Assembly (NCBI GenBank): GCA_029721435.1
Contig: CM056584.1
Span: 6,964,395 to 7,028,394, forward strand
Length of the DNA: 64,000 nt
From: Gymnothorax reevesii
Lineage: Eukaryota > Chordata > Actinopteri > Anguilliformes > Muraenidae
Direction: 5' to 3'
In this document: positions 39,956-53,598 of the stretch, piece after piece
How the letters are laid out: every line of letters begins with the position of its first letter
Numbering within the stretch: position 1 is the first letter of the stretch
Position numbers and translations under genes: made by a program
The notes under the pieces: model-generated
Told to the model about the DNA's origin: nothing
Database searches by the model: none
The model's input: the letters and a program-made list of their open reading frames with translations, nothing else

Positions 39956-42900
39956 TCTTGTTTAAAATGGAAATTGAGTAATGTTAATGTTTAAATGCTA
40001 ATGCTAACATGCTAATGCTAGCGATCTAATGTGAGTGCTAATACCTGGTCATTTTCATACTGTACATGTCCTCTATGATGGGAGTATGAGATCAGATGGC
40101 TTTTCAGCTTAACCCTGCTTGTGTAAAATGGAAATTTAGTGACGTTAATATTTGAATGCTAATACTAACATGCTAATGCTAGCGATCTAATGTGAGTGCT
40201 AATATCTGGTCATTTTCATACTACACGTGTCCTCTATGATGTTAATAGGAGATCAGATGGCATTTCAGCTTAACCCTTCTTGTTTAAAATGGAAATTGAG
40301 TAATGTTAATGTTTAAATGCTAATGATAACATGCTAATGCTAGCGATCTAATGTGAGTTCTAATATCTGGTCAATTTCATACTGTACATGTCCTCTATGA
40401 TGTTAATAGGAGATCAGATGGCATTTCAGCTTAACCCTTCTTGTGTAAAATGGAAATTGAGTGACATTAATGTTTTAATACTAATGCTAACATGCTAATG
40501 CTAGCGATCTAATGTGAGTGCTAATATCTGGTCATTTTCATACTGTACGTGTCCTCTATGATGGGAGTATGGGATCAGATGGCATTTCAGCTTAACCCTG
40601 CTTGTGTAAAATGGAAATTGAGCGACGTTAATGTTTGAATGCTAATGCTAACATGCTAATGCTAGCAATCTAATGTGTGTGCTAATATCTGGTCATTTTC
40701 ATACTGTACGTGTCCTCTATGAAGGGTGTATGGGATCAGATGGCATTTCAGCTTAACCCTGCTTGTGTAAAATAGAAATTGAGTGACGTTAATGGTTGAA
40801 TGCTAATGCTAACATGCTAATGTTAGCGATCTAATGTGAGTGCTAATATCTGGTCATTTTCATACTGTAAGTGTCCTCTATGATGTTAGTATGAGATCAG
40901 ATGGCATTTCTCCTTCACCCTTCTTGTATTATAAGCAAATTGAGTAATGTTAATGTTTCAATGCTAATGCTAACATGCTGATTCTAACATGCTAATGCTA
41001 GCAATCTAATGTGAGTGCTAATACCTGGTCATTTTCATACTGTACATGTCTTCTATGATGGGAGTATGGGATCAGATGGCATTTCAGCTTAACCCTTCTT
41101 GTGTAAAATGGAAATTGAGTGATGTTAATGTTTAAATGCTAATGCTAACATGCTGATGCTAGCGCTCTAATGTGAGTGCTAATATCTGGTCATTTTCATA
41201 CTGTACGTGTCCTCTATGATGGGAATATGGGATCAGATGGCATTTCAGCATAACCCTGTTTGTGCTAAATGGAAATTGAGTGACGTTAATGTTTAAATGC
41301 TAATGCTAACATGCTAATGCTAGCGATCTAATGTGAGTTCTAATATCTGGTCATTTTCATACTGTACGTGTCCTCTATGATGTTAATAGGAGATCAGATG
41401 GCATTTCAGCTTAACCTTTCTTGTATAATAAAAAAATTGAGTAATGTTAATGTTTAAATGCTAATGCTAACATGCTAATGCTAGCGATCTAATGTGAGTT
41501 CTAATATCTGGTCATTTTCATACTATACGTGTCCTCTATGATGTTAATAGGAGATCAGATGGCATTTCAGCTTAACCCTTCTTGTATAATAAAAAAATTG
41601 AGTAATGTTAATGTTTAAATGCAAATGCTAACATGCTAATGCTAGCGATCTAATGTGAGTGCTAATATCTGGTCATTTTCATTCTGTACGTGTCCTCTAT
41701 GATGGGAGTATGGGATCAGATGGCATTTCAGCTTAACCCTGCTTGTGTAAAATGGAAATTGAGTGACGTTAATGTTTGAATGCTAATGCTAACATGCTAA
41801 TGCTAGCAATCTAATTTTTGTGCTAATATCTGGTCATTTTCATACTGTACGTGTCCTCTATGAAGTGAGTATGGGATCAGATGGCATTTCAGCTTAACCC
41901 TGCTTGTGTAAAATAGAAATTGAGTGACGTTAATGTTTGAATGCTAATGCTAACATGCTAATGTTAGCGATCTAATGTGAGTGCTAATATCTGGTCATTT
42001 TCATACTGTAAGTGTCCTCTATGATGTTAGTATGAGATCAGATGGCATTTCTCCTTCACCCTTCTTGTATTATAAGCAAATTGAGTAATGTTAATGTTTC
42101 AATGCTAATGCTAACATGCTGATGCTAACATGCTTATGCTAGCAATCTAATGTGAGTGCTAATACTTGGTCATTTTCATACTGTACATGTCCTCTATGAT
42201 GTTAATAGGAGATCAGATGGCATTTCAGCTTAACCCTTCTTGTGTAAAATGGAAATTGAGTGACATTAATGTTTTAATACTAATGCTAACATGCTAATGC
42301 TAGCGATCTAATATGAGTGCTAATATCTGGTCATTTTTATACCATACATGTCCTCTATGATGGGAGTATTGGATCAGATGGCATTTCAGGTTAACCCTGC
42401 TTGTGTAAAATAGAAATTGAGTGACGTTAATGTTTGAATGCTAATGTTAACATGCTAATGCTAGCGATCTAATGTGAGTGCTAATACCTGGTCATTTTCA
42501 TACTGTACATGTCCTCTATGATGGGAGTATGAGATCAGATGGCTTTTCAGCTTAACCCTGCTTGTGTAAAATGGAAATTGAGTGACGTTAATGTTTGAAT
42601 GCTAATGGTAACATGCTAATGCTGGCGATCTAATATGAGTTCTAATATCTGGTCATTTTCATACCATACGTGTCCTCTATGACGTTAATAGGAGATCAGA
42701 TGGCATTTCAGCTTAACCCTGATTGTGTACAATGGAAATTTAGCGACGTTAATGTTTAAATGCTAATGCTAACATGCTAATGCTTGCGATCTAATTTGAG
42801 TGCTAATATCTGGTCATTTTCATACTGTACGTGTCCTCTATGATGTTAATAGTAGATCAGATGGCATTTCAGCTTAACCCTCCTTGTTTAAAATGGAAAT

Positions 42901-45900
42901 TGAGTGATGTTAATGTTTAAATGCTAATGCTAACATGCTAATTATAGCGCTCTAATGTGAGTGCTAATATGTGGTCATTTTCATACTGTACGTGTCCTCT
43001 ATGATGGGAATATGGGATCAGATGGCATTTCAGCTTTACCCTGTTTGTGTAAAATGGAAATTGAGTGATGTTAATGTTTGAATACTAATGCTAACATGCT
43101 AATGCTAGCGATCTAATGTGAGTGCTAATATCTGGTCATTTTTATACTGTACGTGTCCTCTATGATGGGAGTATTGGATCTGATGGCATTTCAGCTTAAC
43201 CCTGCTTGTGTAAAATAGAAATTGAGTGACGTTAATGTTTGAATGCTAATCTTAACATGCTAATGCTAGCGATCTAATGTGAGTGCTAATATCTGGTCAT
43301 TTTCATACAATACGTGTCCTCTATGATGTTAATAGGAGATCAGATGGCATTTCAGCTTAACCCTTCTTGTATAATAAAAAAATTGAGTAATGTTAATGTT
43401 TAAATACTAATGCTAACATGCTAATGCTAGCGATCTAATGTGAGTGCTAATACCTGGTCATTTTCATACTGTACATGTCCTCTATGATGGGAGTATGAGA
43501 TCAGATGGCTTTTCAGCTTAACCCTGCTTGTGTAAAATGGAAATTGAGTGACGTTAATGTTTGAATGCTAATGGTAACATGCTAATGCTGGCGATCTAAT
43601 ATGAGCTCTAATATCTGGTCATTTTCATACCATACGTGTCCTCTATGACGTTAATAGGAGATCAGATGGCATTTCAGCTTAACCCTGATTGTGTACAATG
43701 GAAATTTAGCGACGTTAATGTTTGAATGCTAATGGTAACATGCTAATGCTGGCGATCTAATTTGAGTGCTAATATCTGATCATTTTCATACTATACGTGT
43801 CCTGTATGATGTTAATAGGAGATCAGATGGCATTTCAGCTTAACCCTTCTTGTATAATAAAAAAATTGAGTGATGTTAATGTTTAAATGCTGTTGCTAAC
43901 ATACTAATGCTAGCGATCTAATGTGAGTTCTAATATCTGTTCATTTTCATACTATACGTGTCCTCTATGATGTTAATAGGAGAGCAGATGACATTTCAGC
44001 ATAACCCTGTTTGTGTAAAATGGAAATTGAGTGACGTTAATGTTTAAATGCTAATGCTAACATGCTAATATTAGCGATCTAATGTGAGTGGTAATATCTG
44101 GTCATTTTCATTCTGTACGGGTCCTCTATGATGTTAATAGGAGATCAGATGGCATTTCAGCTTAACCCTTCTTGTATAATAAAAAAATTGAGTAATGTTA
44201 ATGTTTAAATGCTAATGCTAACATGCTAATGCTAGCGATCTAATGTCAGTTCTAATATCTGGTCATTTCCATACTCTACGTGTCCTCTATGATGGTAATA
44301 GGAGATCAGATGGCATTTCAGCTTAACCCTGCTTGTGTAAAATGGAAATTGAGTGACGTTAATGTTTGAATGCTAATGCTAACATGCTAATGCTAGCGAT
44401 CTAATGTGAGTGCTAATATCTGGTCATTTTCATACTGTAAGTGTCCTCTATGATGTTAGTATGAGATCAGATGGCATTTCTCCTTCACCCTTCTTGTATT
44501 ATAAGCAAATTGAGTAATGTTAATGTTTCAATGCTAATGCTAACATGCTGATTCTAACATGCTAATGCTAGCAATCTAATGTGAGTGCTAATACCTGGTC
44601 ATTTTCATACTGTACATGTCTTCTATGATGGGAGTATGAGATCAGATGGCTTTTCAGCTTAACCCTGCTTGTGTAAAATGGAAATTGAGTGACGTTAATG
44701 TTTGAATGCTATTGCTAACATGCTAATGCTAGCGATCTAATGTGAGTGCTAATACCTGGTCATTTTCATACTGTACGTGTCCTCTATGATGGGAGTATGA
44801 GATCAGATGGCTTTTCAGCTTAACCCTGCTTGTGTAAAATGGAAATTGAGTGACGTTAATGTTTGAATGCTAATGCTAACATGCTTAGGCTAGCGATCTA
44901 ATGTGAGTTCTAATATCTGGTCATTTTCATACCATACGTGTCCTCTATGATGTTAATAGGAGATCAGATGGCATTTCAGCTTAACCCTGCTTGTGTACAA
45001 TGGAAATTTAGTGACGTTAATGTTTGAATGCTAATGCTAACATGCTAAGGCTAGCGATCTAATGTGAGTTCTAATATCTGGTCATTTTCATACCATACGT
45101 GTCCTCTATGATGTTAATAGGAGATCAGATGGCATTTCAGCTTAACCCTGCTTGTGTACAATGGAAATTTAGTGACGTTAATATTTGAATACTAATACTA
45201 ACATGCGAATGCTAGCGATCTAATGTGAGTGCTAATATCTGGTCATTTTCATACTACACGTGTCCTCTATGATGTTAATAGGAGATCAGATGGCATTTCA
45301 GCTTAACCCTTCTTGTTTAAAATAGAAATTGAGTAATGTTAATGTTGAAATGCTAATGCTAACATGCTAATGCTAGCGATCTAATGTGAGTGCTAATACC
45401 TGGTCATTTTCATACTGTACATGTCCTCTATGATGGGAGTATGAGATCAGATGTCTTTTCAGCTTAACCCTGCTTGTGTAAAATAAAAAATTGAGTGACG
45501 TTAATGTTTGAATGCTAATGCTAACATGCTAAGGCTAGCGATCTAATGTGAGTTCTAATATCTGGACATTTTCATACCATACGTGTCCTCTATGATGTTA
45601 ATAGGAGATCAGATGGCATTTCAGCTTAACCCTGCTTGTGTACAATGGAAATTTAGTGACGTTAATATTTGAATGCTAATACTAACATGCTAATGCTAGC
45701 GATCTAATGGGAGTGCTAATATCTGGTCATTTTCATACTACACGTGTCCTCTATGATGTTAATAGGAGATCAGATGGCATTTCAGCTTAACCCTTCTTGT
45801 TTAAAATGGAAATTGAGTAATGTTAATGTTTGAATGCTAATGCTAACATGCTAAGGCTAGCGATCTAATGTGAGTTCTAATATCTGGTCATTTTCATACC

Positions 45901-47707
45901 ATACGTGTCCTCTATGATGTTAATAGGAGATCAGATGGCATTTCAGCTTAACCCTGATTGTGTACAATGGAAATTTAGCGACGTTAATGTTTGAATGCTA
46001 ATGCTAACATGCTAATGCTAGCGATCTAATGTGAGTGCTAATATCTGGTCATTTTCATACTACACGTGTCCTTTATGATGTTAATAGGAGATCAGATGGC
46101 ATTTCAGCTTAACCCTTCTTGTTTAAAATGGAAATTGAGTGATGTTAATGTTTAAATGCTAATGCTAACATGCTAATGCTAGCGCTTTAATGTGAGTGCT
46201 AATATGTGGTCATTTTCATACTGTACGTGTCCTCTATGATGGGAATATGGGATCAGATGGCATTTCAGCTTTACCCTGTTTGTGTAAAATGGAAATTGAG
46301 TGATGTTAATGTTTGAATACTAATGCTAACATGCTAATGCTAGCGATCTAATGTGAGTGCTAATATCTGGTCATTTTCATACTATACGTGTCCTCTATGA
46401 TGTTAATAGGAGATCAGATGGCATTTCAGCTTAACCCTTCTTGTACAATAAAAAAATTGAGTAATGTTAATGTTTAAATGCTAATTCTAACATGCTAATG
46501 CTAGCGATCTAATGTGAGTTCTAATATCTGTTCATTTTCATACTATACGTGTCCTCTATGATGTTAATAGGAGATCAGATGACATTTCAGCATAACCCTG
46601 TTTGTGTAAAATGGAAATTGAGTGACGTTAATGTTTAAATGCTAATGCTAACATGCTTATATTAGCGATCTAATGTGAGTGGTAATATCTGGTCATTTTC
46701 ATACTATACGTGTCCTCTATGATGTTAATAGGAGATCAGATGGCATTTCAGCTTAACCCTTCTTGTATAGTAAAAAAATTGAGTAATGTTAATGTTTAAA
46801 TGCTAATGCTAACATGCTAATGCTAGCGATCTAATGTCAGTTCTAATATCTGGTCATTTCCATACTCTACGTGTCCTCTATGATGTTAATAGGAGATCAG
46901 ATGGCATTTCAGCTTAACCCTTCTTGTGTTAAATGGAAATTGAGTGACAGTAATGTTTTAATACTAATGCTAACATGCTAATGCTAGCGATCTAATGTAA
47001 GTGCTAATATCTGGTCATTTTCATACTGTACGTGTCCTCTATGATGGGGGTATGGGATCAGATGGCATTTCAGCTTAACCCTGCTTGTGTAAAATAGAAA
47101 TTGAGTGACGTTAATGTTTGAATGCTAATGCTAACATGCTAATGCTAGCGATCTAATGTGAGTGCTAATATCTGGTCATTTTCATACTGTAAGTGTCCTC
47201 TATGATGTTAGTATGAGATCAGATGGCATTTCTCCTTCACCCTTCTTGTATTATAAGCAAATTGAGTAATGTTAATGTTTCAATGCTAATGCTAACATGC
47301 TGATTCTAACATGCTAATGCTAGCATTCTAATGTGAGTGCTAATACCTGGTCATTTTCATACTTTACATGTCTTCTATGATGGGAGTATGGGATCAGATG
47401 GCATTTCAGCTTAACCCTTCTTGTGTAAAATGGAAATTGAGTGATGTTAATGTTTAAATGCTAATGCTAACATGCTGATGCTAGCGCTCTAATGTGAGTG
47501 CTAATATCTGGTCATTTTCATACTGTACGTGTCCTCTATGATGGGAATATGGGATCAGATGGCATTTCAGCATAACCCTGTTTGTGCTAAATGGAAATTG
47601 AGTGACGTTAATGTTTAAATGCTAATGCTAACATGCTAATGCTAGCGATCTAATGTGAGTGCTAATATCTGGTCATTTTCATACTGTACGTGTCCTCTAT
47701 GATGTTA
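39956..47707. repeat. Long matched segment, copy 2 (partner 13,277-21,027)
   Basis: This is the right-hand partner of 13,277-21,027. It ends where GATGTTAATTGG replaces GATGTTAATAGG. From that point it follows copy 1 from 21,511, so three monomers (21,028-21,510) are missing here. Confidence 0.9.
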
Positions 47708-50200
47708 ATTGGAGATCAGATGGCATTTCAGCTTGACCCTTCTTGTATAATAAAAAAATTGAGTAATGTTAATGTTTAAATGCTAATGCTAACATGCTAA
47801 TGCTAGCGATCTAATGTGAGTTCTAATATCTGGTCATTTTCATACTATACGTGTCCTCTATAATGTTAATAGGAGATCAGATGGCATTTCAGCTTAACCC
47901 TTCTTGTGTAAAATGGAAATTGAGTGACATTAATGTTTTAATACTAATGCTAACATGCTAATGCTAGCAATCTAATGTGAGTGCTAATATCTGGTCATTT
48001 TCATACTGTACGTGTCCTTTATGATGGGAGTATTGGATCAGATGGCATTTCAGCTTAACCCTGCTTGTGTAAAATAAAAATTGAGTGACGTTAATGTTTG
48101 AATGCTAATGCTAACATGCTAATGCTAGCGATCTAATGTGAGTGCTAATATCTGGTCATTTTCATACTGTAAGTGTCCTCTATGATGTTAGTATGAGATC
48201 AGATGGCATTTCTCCTTCACCCTTCTTGTATTATAAGCAAATTGAGTAATGTTAATGTTTCAATGCTAATGCTAACATGCTGATGCTAACATGCTAATGC
48301 TATCAATCTAATGGGAGTGCTAATACCTGGTCATTTTCATACTGTACATGTCTTCTATGATGGGAGTATGGGATCAGATGGCATTTCAGCTTAACCTTGC
48401 TTGTGTAAAATGGAAATTGAGTGAAGTTAATGTTTGAATGCTAATGCTAACATGCTAATGCTAGTGATCTAATGTGAGTGCTAATACCTGGTCATTTTCA
48501 TACTGTACATGTCTTCTATGATGGGAGTATGGGATCAGATGGCATTTCAGCTTAACCCTGCTTTTATAAAATGGAAATTGAGTGACGTTAATGTTTGAAT
48601 GCTAATGCTAACATGCTAATGCTAGCGATCTAATGTGAGTGCTAATACCTGGTCATTTTCATACTGTACATGTCCTCTATGATGGGAGTATGAGATCAGA
48701 TGGCTTTTCAGCTTAACCCTGCTTGTGTAAAATGGAAATTGAGTGACGTTAATGTTTGAATGCTAATGCTAACATGCTAATGCTAGCGATCTAATGTGAG
48801 TTCTAATATCTGGTCATTTTCATACCACACGTGTCCTCTATGATGTTAATAGGAGATCAGATGGCATTTCAGCTTAACCCTGCTTGTGTACAATGGAAAT
48901 TTAGTGATGTTAATGTTTGAATACTAATGCTAACATGCTAATGCTAGCGATCTAATGTGAGTGCTAATATCTGGTCATTTTCATACTATACGTGTCCTCT
49001 ATGATATTAATAGGAGATCAGATGGCATTTCAGCTTAACCCTTCTTGTACAATAAAAAAATTGAGTAATGTTAATGTTTAAATGCTAATTCTAACATGCT
49101 AATGCTAGCGATCTAATGTGAGTGCTAATATCTGTTCATTTTCATACTATACGTGTCCTCTATGATGTTAATAGGAGATCAGATGACATTTCAGCATAAC
49201 CCTGTTTGTGTAAAATGGAAATTGAGTGACGTTAATGTTTAAATGCTAATGCTAACATGCTTATATTAGCGATCTAATGTGAGTGGTAATATCTGGTCAT
49301 TTTCATACTATACGTGTCCTCTATGATGTTAATAGGAGATCAGATGGCATTTCAGCTTAACCCTTCTTGTATAGTAAAAAAATTGAGTAATGTTAATGTT
49401 TAAATGCTAATGCTAACATGCTAATGCTAGCGATCTAATGTCAGTTCTAATATCTGGTCATTTCCATACTCTACGTGTCCTCTATGATGTTAATAGGAGA
49501 TCAGATGGCATTTCAGCTTAACCCTTCTTGTGTTAAATGGAAATTGAGTGACATTAATGTTTTAATACTAATGCTAACATGCTAATGCTAGCGATCTAAT
49601 GTAAGTGCTAATATCTGGTCATTTTCATACTGTACGTGTCCTCTATGATGGGGGTATGGGATCAGATGGCATTTCAGCTTAACCCTGCTTGTGTAAAATA
49701 GAAATTGAGTGACGTTAATGTTTGAATGCTAATGCTAACATGCTAATGCTAGCGATCTAATGTGAGTGCTAATATCTGGTCATTTTCATACTGTGTCCTC
49801 TATGATGTTAGTATGAGATCAGATGGCATTTCTCCTTCACCCTTCTTGTATTATAAGCAAATTGAGTAATGTTAATGTTTCAATGCTAATGCTAACATGC
49901 TGATTCTAACATGCTAATGCTAGCATTCTAATGTGAGTGCTAATACCTGGTCATTTTCATACTTTACATGTCTTCTATGATGGGAGTATGGGATCAGATG
50001 GCATTTCAGCTTAACCCTTCTTGTGTAAAATGGAAATTGAGTGATGTTAATGTTTAAATGCTAATGCTAACATGCTGATGCTAGCGCTCTAATGTGAGTG
50101 CTCATATCTGGTCATTTTCATACTGTACGTGTCCTCTATGATGGGAATATGGGATCAGATGGCATTTCAGCATAACCCTGTTTGTGCTAAATGGAAATTG
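47708..50200. repeat. Copy-2 segment matching 21,511 to about 24,000
   Basis: The distance is 26,197 at 47708 (ATTGGAGATC, partner 21511) and 26,198 from about 49.1 kb, where seven A's replace six. It carries the same 4-bp shorter CATACTGTGTCC (49,787-49,798) as copy 1, but lacks the later private marks GTTGCAATGC, TCTTTTATG and GGTCATATCC. The right limit is approximate because the neighbouring series are close paralogues. Confidence 0.82.
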
Positions 50201-52330
50201 AGTGACGTTAATGTTTAAATGCTAATGCTAACATGCTAATGCTAGCGATCTAATGTGAGTGCTAATATCTGGTCATTTTCATACTGTACGTGTCCTCTAT
50301 GATGTTAATAGGAGATCAGATGGCATTTCAGCTTAACGCTTTTTGTATAATAAAAAAATTGAGTAATGTTCATGTTTAAATGCTAATGCTAACATGCTAA
50401 TGCTAGCGATCTAATGTGAGTTCTAATATCTGGTCATTTTCATACTATATGTGTCCTCTATGATGTTAATAGGAGATCAGATGGCATTTCAGCTTAACCC
50501 TTCTTTTGTAAAATGGAAATTGAGTGACATTAATGTTTTAATACTAATGCTAGTATGCTAATGCTAGCGATCTAATGTGAGTGCTAATATCTGGTCATTT
50601 TCATACTGTACGTGTCCTCTATGATGGGAGTATGGGATCAGATGGCATTTCAGCTTAACCCTGCTTGTGTAAAATGGAAATTGAGTGACGTTAATGTTTG
50701 AATACTAATGCTAACATGCTAATGCTAGCAATCTAATGTGAGTGCTAATATCTGGTCATTTTCATACTGTACGTGTCCTCTATGATGGGAGTATGGGATA
50801 AGATGGCATTTCAGCTTAACCCTGCTTGTGTAAAATAGAAATTGAGTGACGTTAATGTTTGAATGCTAATGCTAACATGCTAATGCTAGCGATCTAATGT
50901 GAGTGCTAATATCTGGTCATTTTCATACTGTACGTGTCCTCTATGATGTTAATTGGAGATCAGATGGCATTTCAGCTTAACCCTTCTTGTATAATAAAAA
51001 AATTGAGTAATGTTAATGTTTAAATGCTAATGCTAACATGCTAATGCTAGCGATCTAATGTGAGTTCTAATATCTGGTCATTTTCATACTATACGTGTCC
51101 TCTATAATGTTAATAGGAGATCAGATGGCATTTCAGCTTAACCCTTCTTGTGTAAAATGGAAATTGAGTGACATTAATGTTTTGATACTAATGCTAACAT
51201 GCTAATGCTAGCGATCTAATGTGAGTGCTAATATCTGGTCATTTTCATACTGTACGTGTCCTTTATGATGGGAGTATTGGATCAGATGGCATTTCAGCTT
51301 AACCCTGCTTGTGTAAAATAAAAATTGAGTGACGTTAATGTTTGAATGCTAATGCTAACATGCTAATGCTAGCGATCTAATGTGAGTGCTAATATCTGGT
51401 CATTTTCATACTGTAAGTGTCCTCTATGATGTTAGTATGAGATCAGATGGCATTTCTCCTTCACCCTTCTTGTATTATAAGCAAATTGAGTAATGTTAAT
51501 GTTTCAATGCTAATGCTAACATGCTGATGCTAACATGCTAATGCTATCAATCTAATGGGAGTGCTAATACCTGGTCATTTTCATACTGTACATGTCTTCT
51601 ATGATGGGAGTATGGGATCAGATGGCATTTCAGCTTAACCTTGCTTGTGTAAAATGGAAATTGAGTGAAGTTAATGTTTGAATGCTAATGCTAACATGCT
51701 AATGCTAGTGATCTAATGTGAGTGCTAATACCTGGTCATTTTCATACTGTACATGTCTTCTATGATGGGAGTATGGGATCAGATGGCATTTCAGCTTAAC
51801 CCTGCTTTTATAAAATGGAAATTGAGTGACGTTAATGTTTGAATGCTAATGCTAACATGCTAATGCTAGCGATCTAATGTGAGTGCTAATACCTGGTCAT
51901 TTTCATACTGTACATGTCCTCTATGATGGGAGTATGAGATCAGATGGCTTTTCAGCTTAACCCTGCTTGTGTAAAATGGAAATTGAGTGACGTTAATGTT
52001 TGAATGCTAATGCTAACATGCTAATGCTAGCGATCTAATGTGAGTTCTAATATCTGGTCATTTTCATACCATACGTGTCCTCTATGATGTTAATAGGAGA
52101 TCAGATGGCATTTCAGCTTAACCCTGCTTGTGTACAATGGAAATTTAGTGATGTTAATGTTTGAATACTAATGCTAACATGCTAATGCTAGCGATCTAAT
52201 GTGAGTGCTAATATCTGGTCATTTTCATACTATACGTGTCCTCTATGATGTTAATAGGAGATCAGATGGCATTTCAGCTTAACCCTTCTTTTACAATAAA
52301 AAAATTTAGTAATGTTAATGTTTGAATGCT
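50200..52330. repeat. Additional HOR-3 material in copy 2
   Basis: From about 50.2 kb the sequence steps back one HOR-3 unit: GCTTAACGCT at 50331 corresponds to 21051 (distance 29,280). The three monomers missing at 47.7 kb (21,028-21,510) are present here. After the extra monomer at 50,663 the distance is 29,441, up to the hybrid monomer at 52,287. Confidence 0.83.
50663..50823 (+). repeat. Single inserted monomer
   Basis: One 161-bp unit has no counterpart in the matching part of copy 1: the distance rises from 29,280 to 29,441 across it. It resembles the GAATACTAATGC, GCAATC unit that lies at about 24,962 in HOR-4, and carries a private GGGATAAGATGG. Confidence 0.83.
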
Positions 52331-52446
52331 AATGCTAACATGCTAATGCTAGCGATCTAATGTGAGTGCTAATATCTGGTCATTTTCATACTGTGTCCTC
52401 TATGATGTTAGTATGAGATCAGATGGCATTTCTCCTTCACCCTTCT
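52287..52446 (+). repeat. Hybrid monomer at a 643-bp deletion junction
   Basis: The first part (TCTTTTACAATAAAA) matches the monomer at 22846, and the later part (TGTTTGAATGC onward, with the 4-bp shorter CATACTGTGTCC) matches the monomer at 23489. The distance to copy 1 drops from 29,441 to 28,798 across it, a loss of 643 bp or four monomers. The switch lies within about 52,300-52,325. Confidence 0.86.
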
Positions 52447-53598
52447 TGTATTATAAGCAAATTGAGTAATGTTAATGTTGCAATGCTAATGCTAACATGC
52501 TGATTCTAACATGCTAATGCTAGCATTCTAATGTGAGTGCTAATACCTGGTCATTTTCATACTTTACATGTCTTTTATGATGGGAGTATGGGATCAGATG
52601 GCATTTCAGCTTAACCCTTCTTGTGTAAAATGGAAATTGAGTGATGTTAATGTTTAAATGCTAATGCTAACATGCTGATGCTAGCGCTCTAATGTGAGTG
52701 CTAATATCTGGTCATTTTCATACTGTACGTGTCCTCTATGATGGGAATATGGGATCAGATGGCATTTCAGCATAACCCTGTTTGTGCTAAATGGAAATTG
52801 AGTGACGTTAATGTTTAAATGCTAATGCTAACATGCTAATGCTAGCGATCTAATGTGAGTGCTAATATCTGGTCATATCCATACTGTACGTGTCCTCTAT
52901 GATGTTAATAGGAGATCAGATGGCATTTCAGCTTAACCCTTCTTGTATAATAAAAAAATTGAGTAATGTTCATGTTTAAATGCTAATGCTAACATGCTAA
53001 TGCTAGCGATCTAATGTGAATTCTAATATCTGGTCATTTTCATACTATATGTGTCCTCTATGATGTTAATAGGAGATCAGATGGCATTTCAGCTTAACCC
53101 TTCTTTTGTAAAATGGAAATTGAGTGACATTAATGTTTTAATACTAATGCTAGTATGCTAATGCTAGCGATCTAATGTGAGTGCTAATATCTGGTCATTT
53201 TCATACTGTACGTGTCCTCTATGATGGGAGTATGGGATTAGATGGCATTTCAGCTTAACCCTGCTTGTGTAAAATGGAAATTGAGTGACGTTAATGTTTG
53301 AATGCTAATGCTAACATGCTAATGCTAGAGATCTAATGTGAGTGCTAATATCTGGTCATTTTCATACTGTAAGTGTCCTCTATGATGTTAGTATGAGATC
53401 AGATGGCATTTCTCCTTCACCCTTCTTGTATTATGAGCAAATTGAGTAATGTTAATGTTTCAATGCTAATGCTAACATGCTGATGCTAACATGCTAATGC
53501 TAGCGATCTAATATGAGTGCTAATATCTGGTCATTTTCATACTGTACGTGTCCTCTATGATGTTAATTGGAGATCAGATGGCATTTCAGCTTAACCCT

